Part shown: in pieces, positions 8,367-14,833 of the stretch
Numbering within the stretch: position 1 is the first letter of the stretch
Layout: every line of letters starts with the position of its first letter
NCBI GenBank assembly: GCA_964349065.1
Contig: CAYGEY010000022.1
Location: 1-15,567, forward strand
Length of the DNA: 15,567 nt
Origin: CAYGEY01 sp964349065
GTDB lineage: Bacteria > Patescibacteriota > Gracilibacteria > 1-14-2-50-48-13
Direction: 5' to 3'
The notes under the pieces: model-generated
The model's database searches: none
The model's input: the letters and a program-made list of their open reading frames with translations, nothing else
What the model was told of the DNA's origin: nothing
Made by a program: the position numbers and the translations under genes

Positions 8367-8408
8367 TTCAACACAATCGTATCCACTTAGGTTGAATGCG
8401 TTTTTTTT
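8367..8408 (+). terminator. Weak candidate terminator after the pilin-like genes
   Basis: TTCAAC (8367-8372) can pair with GTTGAA (8391-8396) around an 18-nt loop, and a run of eight T follows at 8401-8408. The stem is short and AT-rich and sits four bases from the T-run, so termination would be partial at best. Confidence 0.3.
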
Positions 8409-8419
8409 CGTGCTAGAGT
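8392..8419 (+). promoter_or_regulatory. Candidate promoter for the lamin-tail protein and rsmI
   Basis: TTGAAT (8392-8397) is followed after 16 nt by TAGAGT (8414-8419), which carries a TG extension at 8411-8412. Transcription would start near 8426, about 15 nt before the ATG. Both hexamers match consensus at four of six positions only. Confidence 0.3.
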
Positions 8420-8440
8420 TGACCCATCTTAAAACGTTGG

Positions 8441-10735
8441 ATGAAGAAAAGTTTGAAAATAGTTGTGATGGTGGTCTGGGGAATACAACTTTGTGTGCCA
8501 ACTTTTGTTGTGGCTGCTGAAATTAGTAAAAATAGTATGTGGGAATGGACTAATCCGACAAAGGGGTTGAAAAATATTACGCCGGCTGTGGTCAATAGTG
8601 GTGGAAGTGTTGCTCCGGTTAGTACTTCAACTCCGGTGATGCAAAGCACATCGAGTACGTTACTCATTAATGAAATTCTGCCTGATCCTGTGGACGGGAA
8701 AGAGTTTGTAGAGTTGTGGAATTTTGGGAATGAAGATATTTTGTTGAAAGGATGGGTGCTTTTTGATGTATCGGGGAAGAAAATTTCTTTGCTTGATGAA
8801 GTACTGGTCAAGGGAGAATACAAGGTTCTAAGTACCATTCCGTCTCTCAACAATGAAGGAGATAGTTTGACTCTTACAAGTCCAACGGGAGCCGTGATTG
8901 ATGAGTTTACATATATTGGTGCAGATGTGAAAAAAGGAATATCACTGAGTAAATTCTGTGATGAACCGATGCTACATTTTTGTGATCAATTAGTGTCACA
9001 GCCAACTCCGGGAGCGGAAAATAAGAAACAGGTGTTGGATGTTACCATTCTCCCGAAAGAGAAGGAGATTGCATTTGGGATGAAAATAAGTTTTGAAACT
9101 TCTGTGCCGGGAGCGAAGATTTATTATTCAACAGAGCCGGATAGCGGTCCTGAATCAATGATATTGTATACGAAACCTTTTGTTTTGGACAAAGGCGGAG
9201 CGATATATTATTTCTCAACATTGAATGGGGATAGTTCGAAAATCATGCAAAAAATTTATACAATCAAAAATGCTCCGGTGGTAAAAGCTGATCGGGGGGT
9301 GGTAATTAATGAAATCTCAGATGAGGAAGGGTGGCTTGAAATTAAGAATTGGACCGTAAAACCTGTAAGTATGGCACTTTGGAAATTGACACTTTCTCCT
9401 TCATTTGAATGTGGGGAAATGTGTACGGACTTGTCTGTTTTTAGGGATATTAAACCAATGCAGAAAATCATTGTTCCTATACCACAGGGGATTGTGAAAA
9501 AAGATCAGACGTATTATTTATATGATAATACCGGAGCTTTGATAGATGAAGTGAAATTGCCTGCAAAGCGAAAGGCTGAATTTGATAAGTCTTATGCGAG
9601 GGTTTCGTATAAAGATAAGTCGTTGGCTGAGTCTAGGAATACCAGGAATGTACTGAAGCCTAAGGATAATTTTTTGTGGACGAGTATTCCGACAAAAGGA
9701 GATGAGAACGTGATTTTGACTCAAGTGTCTGATGATGGGGATCATGATATGTTGACTTCAAAGGAGGAAAAGGCTTTGGATACAAATCCTGCGAAATTTG
9801 ATACGAACCTCAATGATATTCCTGATTTTTTTGATCATGGGGTTGATGCCAAAGATCAGTCAGAATGGGATACTTCAAAGTTTTTGTACAAGAAGTTATT
9901 GTCGATGTTGGTCCATATTGAGGCTCTTGTCGATGGAAGTGCTGTGAATGGTATTACCTTGCCGCTTTCAACTGTGCACTTTTTTGTTAATGAAAAAGAA
10001 GTCGGAAAAACAGAGTCTGACAAAACTGGGAGTTTCACATTTGATTTTTTAGATTTTGGATTATCAGGGGATGTAACATATCAGGTGAAGGTAGAGGATC
10101 AGTTGGGACAGATGTCTTTATTATCAGAACCATTTACATTGTCATTACTAAAGAATACAGAGCATTTAGAAGTTGTTTTTGGAGATGTTGTTGTATTAAA
10201 AGCGCTTCCTAATCCTGCAGGTGCGGATGATTATAAAGAAGAGTGGATTGTTTTGCAAAATCACTCGGATCATCCAATTGATATTGGTGAACTTTCGTTG
10301 GCAATAAACGGGAAAAAAGTTGCATTGGCGGAGACAGTTTTAGAAAGTGGTGTGTCTTTACAGATTGGAGCAGATGCTTTTAAAAAGCATTTGCCCAATG
10401 ACAATGGGATATTGGAATTATTTTTTGGAGATGTCCTTATTGATCAAATGAATTATAGTAAGGTAAAGGACGGTGAAATTGTTGAGAGAAAAGGTATTAC
10501 GTTGGAGTATAGTAGTTCGCTGACAATTGCTGATGCGAAGAAGGAAGGCCAATATCCGATGATTGTTCCGAGCGAAGAAGTTACTGAAATTGTTTCAGAT
10601 GTGTATGCCACTCTTGGTCCTGTTCCACAGAATGCTCTCATTGCAAAGGAGAAAAGTCAGGAACCTGACGTGATGTTTTCTTATCTCTTTGGCTTTTCCT
10701 CTTTGCTTTCTGGATTTATTCTTTTTCGAAAATAA
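8441..10735 (+). CDS. Secreted, C-terminally anchored lamin-tail-domain surface protein
   Basis: A 764-residue exported protein. A signal peptide occupies about residues 1-26 (KKSLK, hydrophobic core, VVAA cut). Then come: a lamin-tail domain (about 72-170, LLINEILPDP, FVELWN); a beta domain resembling the chitobiase C-terminal fold (about 197-274, IYYSTEPDS); a second, divergent lamin-tail domain (about 285-375, VVINEISDEEGWLEIKN); a thrombospondin-type-3-like acidic stretch likely to bind calcium (431-465); an Ig-like domain (about 491-570); a third lamin-tail-like domain (about 575-692, EEWIVLQNHS); and a C-terminal hydrophobic helix (about 745-761) ending FRK. Cysteine pairs C173/C181 and C324/C328 could form disulfides. 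Lamin-tail domains in bacteria occur in secreted proteins, often with nucleases or adhesion modules; no catalytic domain is visible, so a structural or adhesive role is inferred. rsmI starts right after its stop. Confidence 0.85.
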   Translation: MKKSLKIVVMVVWGIQLCVPTFVVAAEISKNSMWEWTNPTKGLKNITPAVVNSGGSVAPVSTSTPVMQSTSSTLLINEILPDPVDGKEFVELWNFGNEDILLKGWVLFDVSGKKISLLDEVLVKGEYKVLSTIPSLNNEGDSLTLTSPTGAVIDEFTYIGADVKKGISLSKFCDEPMLHFCDQLVSQPTPGAENKKQVLDVTILPKEKEIAFGMKISFETSVPGAKIYYSTEPDSGPESMILYTKPFVLDKGGAIYYFSTLNGDSSKIMQKIYTIKNAPVVKADRGVVINEISDEEGWLEIKNWTVKPVSMALWKLTLSPSFECGEMCTDLSVFRDIKPMQKIIVPIPQGIVKKDQTYYLYDNTGALIDEVKLPAKRKAEFDKSYARVSYKDKSLAESRNTRNVLKPKDNFLWTSIPTKGDENVILTQVSDDGDHDMLTSKEEKALDTNPAKFDTNLNDIPDFFDHGVDAKDQSEWDTSKFLYKKLLSMLVHIEALVDGSAVNGITLPLSTVHFFVNEKEVGKTESDKTGSFTFDFLDFGLSGDVTYQVKVEDQLGQMSLLSEPFTLSLLKNTEHLEVVFGDVVVLKALPNPAGADDYKEEWIVLQNHSDHPIDIGELSLAINGKKVALAETVLESGVSLQIGADAFKKHLPNDNGILELFFGDVLIDQMNYSKVKDGEIVERKGITLEYSSSLTIADAKKEGQYPMIVPSEEVTEIVSDVYATLGPVPQNALIAKEKSQEPDVMFSYLFGFSSLLSGFILFRK

Positions 10736-11431
10736 ATGCTGTATATTGTTGCAACGCCGATTGGGAATTTGGGAGATATGACGGAACGGGCGCTGACGCT
10801 TCTTAGAAGTGGAGAGATTGATTTGCTTCTTTGTGAAGATACACGAGTGACGAAAAAGTTAATGTTACATTATAAACTACATATTCCGCAGGAGAGTTTT
10901 CATGGACATTCCACGCCTGCGAAGATGAAGAAAATTGGGGACTTGCTATCTGATGGGAAAAATATCGCGTACGTTTCAGATGCGGGGACGCCCGGGATTT
11001 CGGATCCGGGCTATTTGCTGGTGCGGGAGGCAATCGAGCGTGATGTGGAGATTGTTCCTTTGCCCGGGCCGTGTGCGTTTGTAACGGCATTAATGGCGAG
11101 CGGACTGCCTACTCATGAATTTCGGTATCTCGGGTTTTTGCCTCAGAAAAAGGGGCGCGAGACGTTGTTTGCGCAGATTGTGGACTCAGATGAGACAATA
11201 GTGTGCTATGAATCAAAACACCGTTTGATAAAGACATTGGAACGGTTTGGAGAGCTGATGCCGGATCGATATATGGTTGTTGCGAAAGAGTTGACCAAAA
11301 TGCATGAGCGTTTTATCCGGGGCAATGTTTTGGAAGTTATGAACATTATTTTAGGGGATAAAAAATTGACCAACGGAGAGTTCGTTCTTTTGATAGCGCC
11401 GAGAAACTTCGCTGTTGTAAAAAGTTTATAA
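10736..11431 (+). CDS. rsmI: 16S rRNA (cytidine-1402-2'-O)-methyltransferase RsmI
   Basis: RsmI methylates the ribose of C1402 in the decoding centre of 16S rRNA using S-adenosylmethionine. The tetrapyrrole-methylase fold is clear: ATPIGNLGD at residues 6-14, CEDTR at 33-37, YVSDAGTPGISDPG at 79-92, the PLPGP turn at 108-112, then GFLPQKKGR. At 231 residues it is shorter than the roughly 280-residue proteobacterial form and lacks the C-terminal extension. The ATG directly follows the TAA of the lamin-tail gene, so translation is probably coupled. No Shine-Dalgarno site is visible. Confidence 0.97.
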   Translation: MLYIVATPIGNLGDMTERALTLLRSGEIDLLLCEDTRVTKKLMLHYKLHIPQESFHGHSTPAKMKKIGDLLSDGKNIAYVSDAGTPGISDPGYLLVREAIERDVEIVPLPGPCAFVTALMASGLPTHEFRYLGFLPQKKGRETLFAQIVDSDETIVCYESKHRLIKTLERFGELMPDRYMVVAKELTKMHERFIRGNVLEVMNIILGDKKLTNGEFVLLIAPRNFAVVKSL

Positions 11432-11447
11432 CAGAATCGAAAAAGTT

Positions 11448-11460
11448 CGCTTTCAAAGCG
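11448..11460. repeat. Small palindrome in the rsmI-dprA gap
   Basis: CGCTTT-C-AAAGCG is a perfect 13-nt palindrome 16 nt after rsmI. No T-run follows, so it is not a clear terminator. The rest of the 74-nt gap holds a TATAAC (11492) that could be a -10 for dprA, without a recognisable -35. Confidence 0.3.
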
Positions 11461-11505
11461 GTGAAACCGGTGCAAGAATAGGGGAAGTATTTTATAACTT
11501 TTCCT

Positions 11506-12567
11506 ATGAAAAATATTTATGCACTGGCATATTTGCATACATTTTCTCATGTGAGTCATGTGGTGCTCCGACGTATTTGGGAATATTCGAAGGGTGAGGT
11601 GGGGGCGTTTTTGAATGATCTTTCAAGAGAAAAGCTTCTTGCTGTGGGGGTTTCAGGTGAGCATGTGAAAAATATTTTGGATACATATTCGCTTGTAGAG
11701 GCTGAGCGACTAGCTCAGTACATTGAGGATATGAGTATTGATATCGTTTTGGAGCATGAAAAAGATTTTCCAGATATTTTGCGGTATGTCGATCCGAATC
11801 CGTTTATGCTCTATATTCGTGGGAATTCGGATTTGTTTGAAGAGAGGTTGCTGGGGGTGATCGGGAGCCGAAGGGCGAGTCCGTATGGTATCTCTGCGGT
11901 AAAGTATATTGTACCGCCGGTTATCCGAGGTGGGGTGGTAGTGGTAAGTGGCCTTGCGATGGGCATTGATGGAATAGCTCATCAGATGGCTGTGGATGCA
12001 CGGGTACCGACGATCGCGGTAATGGGAACAGGGGTAGATGTTGTCTACCCGAGTATGCACAAAAAATTAGCACAGGAGATTATTGATCATAATGGGTGTT
12101 TGTTGTCGGATTTGCCTTTGGGAACTTTGCCGATGCCGTTTAATTTTCCGCTTCGCAATAGATTGATTAGCAGTTTGTCTCATGCTCTTTTGGTGATTGA
12201 GGCGGGAGAGAAATCGGGTACTCTTGGGACGGTGAGGTGTGCTCTCGAGATGGGGAGGGATGTGTTTGCGGTGCCGGGGAATATTTTTTCCGTGCAAAGT
12301 AAGGGGACGAATACTCTTCTTGAAAGGGCGGAAGCTCATCCTTGTGTTTCTGCAGAGGGTATTCTGGATTTTTTTGGGATTCCGAGAATTGTGAAGGTAG
12401 ATGAGGCGGGGCATCCGATGCTCAAATATTTTCGGGAAGAATTTGAATCGAAGGAGGTGATATTTAAGAGGACTGAGATGAGTTTTGAGGCCTTTCAGGC
12501 GATGGTGACGGAGTTGGAGTTGTTGGGTAACATAGAAGAGAGGAGTGGGTGGTTTCGATTGTTGTAA
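11506..12567 (+). CDS. dprA: DNA-processing protein DprA (Smf)
   Basis: DprA binds single-stranded DNA entering the cell during transformation, protects it and loads RecA. The 353 residues show the full three-part architecture: an N-terminal helical region of the HhH/SAM type (about 1-75), the Rossmann-like DprA core (about 80-290) and a C-terminal winged-helix DML1-like domain (about 313-353). Core motifs are VIGSRRAS (118-125), SGLAMGIDGIAH (148-159), PFNFPLRNRLIS (211-222), EAGEKSGTL (232-240), FAVPGNI (254-260) and SKGTN (265-269). No Shine-Dalgarno site precedes the ATG. It lies between rsmI and the separately regulated dnaK. Its presence implies that the organism can process incoming DNA, which fits with the secretion-like genes in the same window, though DprA is also found in many non-transformable bacteria. 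Confidence 0.97.
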   Translation: MKNIYALAYLHTFSHVSHVVLRRIWEYSKGEVGAFLNDLSREKLLAVGVSGEHVKNILDTYSLVEAERLAQYIEDMSIDIVLEHEKDFPDILRYVDPNPFMLYIRGNSDLFEERLLGVIGSRRASPYGISAVKYIVPPVIRGGVVVVSGLAMGIDGIAHQMAVDARVPTIAVMGTGVDVVYPSMHKKLAQEIIDHNGCLLSDLPLGTLPMPFNFPLRNRLISSLSHALLVIEAGEKSGTLGTVRCALEMGRDVFAVPGNIFSVQSKGTNTLLERAEAHPCVSAEGILDFFGIPRIVKVDEAGHPMLKYFREEFESKEVIFKRTEMSFEAFQAMVTELELLGNIEERSGWFRLL

Positions 12568-12585
12568 AAAAATCTTTTGGATCTC

Positions 12586-12614
12586 TTGACGAACGCCTCT
12601 TAGCACTCTAAAAT
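12586..12614 (+). promoter_or_regulatory. dnaK promoter
   Basis: TTGACG (12586-12591) and TAAAAT (12609-12614) are separated by exactly 17 nt. Each matches the sigma-70 consensus at five of six positions. The -10 hexamer lies inside the spacer of the CIRCE operator, so bound HrcA would block RNA polymerase directly. Confidence 0.8.
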
Positions 12615-12626
12615 ATCGAGTGCTAA
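12600..12626. promoter_or_regulatory. CIRCE operator (HrcA binding site)
   Basis: TTAGCACTC, nine bases, GAGTGCTAA: a perfect match to the consensus CIRCE inverted repeat, 26 nt upstream of the dnaK start. CIRCE is bound by the heat-shock repressor HrcA, whose activity depends on GroEL. This predicts that an hrcA gene exists elsewhere in the genome and that dnaK is heat-inducible. Confidence 0.97.
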
Positions 12627-12652
12627 ATTAATTATATTTTTAGGAAAACAAT

Positions 12653-14557
12653 ATGGCAAAAATTATTGGAATCGATTTGGGTACAACAAACTCTGCCGTT
12701 GCGGTCATGGAAGGTGGCGATGCGGTGATTATATCGAACAGCGAAGGGAATCGAACTACTCCTTCTATTGTTGCGATCGGGAAAAATAAAGAGCGATTGG
12801 TGGGGCAAATTGCGAAACGGCAGTCTGTGACTAATCCGGAGAATACGATTTATTCTGCGAAGAGGTGGATCGGGCGAACATACAAGGAAGTGGCAAAGGA
12901 AGTAGCGAAAATGCCGTACAAAACGAAAGAAGGTGAACATGGAGAGGTTATGATTGAGCTTGATGGTGTGTGGCGAAAACCGGCTGAGATCTCTGCGATG
13001 GTGTTGGCAAAATTAAAAGCTGATGCAGAGAGTTATCTTGGAACTCCTGTTACAGAGGCGGTGATCACGGTTCCGGCGTATTTTAATGATAGCCAAAGGC
13101 AGGCGACAAAAGATGCGGGAAAAATAGCCGGTCTTGATGTGAAACGAATTATTAATGAGCCGACTGCGGCGGCGCTTGCATACGGACTTGATAAAAATGT
13201 GGATCAGAAAGTTGCTATTTATGACTTCGGAGGAGGAACATTTGATATTTCGATTTTGGAGATTTCTAAGGAAGGGACGTTTGAAGTGTTGGCGACGAAT
13301 GGAGACACAACGCTTGGTGGAGATGATTTTGATAATTTGGTGATTGATTATATTATCGATGAATTTAAAAAATCCGACGGAGTGGATTTGGCGAAGGATA
13401 CGATGGCAGTGCAGCGTCTCAAGGACGAGGCGGAAAAAGCAAAGAAGGAATTGTCGTCATCTGCTGAAGTTGATATCAATATTCCATTTATTACTGCTGA
13501 TAGTTCAGGGCCAAAGCATTTGAATATCAAACTCTCTCGATCGAAATACGAGTCTTTGATCGGTGATTTGGTACAGAAGAGTATTGCTCCTTGTGAAAAA
13601 GCATTGAAGGATTCGAAGCTCTCGAAAAGTGATATCCATGAAGTGATTTTAGTTGGAGGTACAACACGAACGCCACTCATTGTACAAAAGGTAAAAGAAT
13701 TTTTTGGAAAGGAGCCACACAAGGGTGTGAACCCGGATGAAGTGGTAGCGCTTGGAGCGGCCATTCAGGGAGGTATCTTGATGGGAGATGTGAAGGATGT
13801 CTTGTTATTGGACGTTATACCACTTTCTCTTTCTATTGAGACTCTCGGAGGAGTTGCTACAAAGGTGATCGAACGAAATACAACGATTCCAACTTCTAAA
13901 TCACAAATTTTCTCAACTGCGGCGGACAATCAACCTGCTGTTGAAATTCATGTGACACAGGGGGAGAGAGAGTTTGCGAAAGATAACAAGTCGCTTGGAA
14001 AGTTTGTTCTCGATGGGATCCCACCTGCACATCGAGGTATGCCTCAGATTGAGGTGACATTTGATATTGATGCGAATGGAATATTGCACGTTGGAGCAAA
14101 AGATAAAGGAACCGGGAAAGAGCAGAAAATAACGATTCAGGGGTCATCCGGAATGTCTAAGGAGGAAATTGAAAAAATGACAAAAGAGGCAGAGGAGTTT
14201 GCAGAGGAAGATAAGAAGAGGAAGGAATTAGTTGAAATTCGAAACCGGTGTGAACAGCAGATCTACGCCACAGAAAAAGCTATTGTTGATCTGGGAGAAA
14301 AGGTAGATGAAACTTTGAAAAAAGAAGCAGAGGAAAAAATTGCGGCACTCAAAGAAGTGCTTGCGAAAGAGGATGCCAGTAAGGAAGAGATTGAAGCGAA
14401 GGAAAAAGAAATGTCAGATACTGCGATGAAGTTAGGGGAGATGCTTTATAAAGAGACTGCAGATAAGCAACAAGAGACACAAGACATGCCTGAAGGAGAG
14501 GCAAAGGCTGAGGAGAAAAAGGATGATGATGTGGTGGAAGGGGAAGTGAAGGAGTAG
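12653..14557 (+). CDS. dnaK: Molecular chaperone DnaK (Hsp70)
   Basis: The ATP-driven Hsp70 chaperone of the cytoplasm, working with DnaJ and GrpE. The 634 residues are full length. The nucleotide-binding domain (1-381) carries IGIDLGTTNS (5-14), VPAYFNDSQRQATKDAG (140-156), INEPTAAALAYG (167-178), the DFGGGTFD phosphate loop (191-198) and VGGTTRTP (334-341). The hydrophobic linker VLLLDV is at 383-388, followed by the substrate-binding beta domain and a helical lid from about 500. The acidic tail ends EGEVKE, close to the usual EEV-type end. AGGA (12642-12645) lies 7 nt before the ATG. The gene stands alone: grpE, dnaJ and hrcA are not adjacent, unlike the common hrcA-grpE-dnaK-dnaJ operon. 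A 40-nt perfect palindrome begins 23 nt after the stop. Confidence 0.99.
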   Translation: MAKIIGIDLGTTNSAVAVMEGGDAVIISNSEGNRTTPSIVAIGKNKERLVGQIAKRQSVTNPENTIYSAKRWIGRTYKEVAKEVAKMPYKTKEGEHGEVMIELDGVWRKPAEISAMVLAKLKADAESYLGTPVTEAVITVPAYFNDSQRQATKDAGKIAGLDVKRIINEPTAAALAYGLDKNVDQKVAIYDFGGGTFDISILEISKEGTFEVLATNGDTTLGGDDFDNLVIDYIIDEFKKSDGVDLAKDTMAVQRLKDEAEKAKKELSSSAEVDINIPFITADSSGPKHLNIKLSRSKYESLIGDLVQKSIAPCEKALKDSKLSKSDIHEVILVGGTTRTPLIVQKVKEFFGKEPHKGVNPDEVVALGAAIQGGILMGDVKDVLLLDVIPLSLSIETLGGVATKVIERNTTIPTSKSQIFSTAADNQPAVEIHVTQGEREFAKDNKSLGKFVLDGIPPAHRGMPQIEVTFDIDANGILHVGAKDKGTGKEQKITIQGSSGMSKEEIEKMTKEAEEFAEEDKKRKELVEIRNRCEQQIYATEKAIVDLGEKVDETLKKEAEEKIAALKEVLAKEDASKEEIEAKEKEMSDTAMKLGEMLYKETADKQQETQDMPEGEAKAEEKKDDDVVEGEVKE

Positions 14558-14579
14558 GTAGATGTGAATTTAGAAGCTA

Positions 14580-14619
14580 CATTAGACCATGTTGTTGATG
14601 TCAACAACATGGTCTAATG
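14580..14619. repeat. Perfect 19-bp palindrome after dnaK
   Basis: The arm CATTAGACCATGTTGTTGA (14580-14598) is followed by TG and its exact reverse complement (14601-14619). It could form a very stable hairpin at the 3' end of the dnaK message. No T-run follows, so intrinsic termination is doubtful; it may protect the 3' end or be a protein-binding site. Its core is shared with a palindrome inside dinD. Confidence 0.85.
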
Positions 14620-14639
14620 CAATTTGGGAGCTATTATTG

Positions 14640-14667
14640 ATCGTTTTGCTGACCTCGGCAAAACGAT
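14640..14667. repeat. Second palindrome in the dnaK-dinD gap
   Basis: ATCGTTTTGC (14640-14649) and GCAAAACGAT (14658-14667) form a perfect 10-bp stem around an 8-nt centre that is itself partly symmetric. It lies at the position in the second 54-nt unit corresponding to the first palindrome and differs from it mainly by paired, compensating changes. Confidence 0.75.
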
Positions 14668-14771
14668 TGAGTGGCTAAGGGAAGCGGAGAAATACAAAAT
14701 TGTATCTAATAGATAAAGGAATTCAATTTTATAACTCTCAATAGGTGGCTTTTGTTACTTATTTTTTACAA

Positions 14772-14800
14772 TTGACGTAGGTATAATAAAAAAATATTCT
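14772..14800 (+). promoter_or_regulatory. dinD promoter candidates
   Basis: TTGACG (14772-14777) with TATTCT (14795-14800) after 17 nt uses the same -35 hexamer as the dnaK promoter; transcription would start near 14807. A perfect TATAAT (14782-14787) lies within it but lacks a well-spaced -35. No GAAC-N4-GTTC type LexA box and no CIRCE are seen here, so SOS control is not supported by the sequence. Confidence 0.5.
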
Positions 14801-14833
14801 GTAGTTTGGAATATATTATTATCTTCGAAATAA

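Larger units (their letters stand above)
14567..14712 (+). pseudogene. Possible remnant of duplicated dinD segments
   Basis: In one reading frame the gap encodes LDHVVDVNNMV, a stop, then DRFADLGKTI and REAEK, each resembling the stretch of the following dinD that reads DHVVDVNKMI and KGAEK. At the DNA level, 14585-14614 matches 15023-15052 at 26 of 30 bases. The second unit (from 14621) repeats the first with a 54-nt period, at about 30 of 49 positions by hand alignment, and its TGGCTAAGGGA also occurs in dinD (15057-15067). No start or full domain is present. It may be decayed dinD-family DNA or a spread palindromic element. Confidence 0.35.

Noticed and set aside
8413..8853. A 146-codon antisense frame over the start of the lamin-tail gene
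   Set aside because: The sense strand has a clear signal peptide and lamin-tail domain; the antisense frame shows no domain or start signal.
12067..12606. A 179-codon antisense frame over dprA
   Set aside because: Its composition is arginine/histidine/proline-rich as expected for the antisense of a real gene; it matches nothing I recognise and covers conserved DprA motifs.
14580..14619. A standard Rho-independent terminator for dnaK
   Set aside because: The stem is perfect, but it is followed by CAATTTGGG rather than a T-run, and its core is shared with a sequence inside dinD, so another role is more likely.
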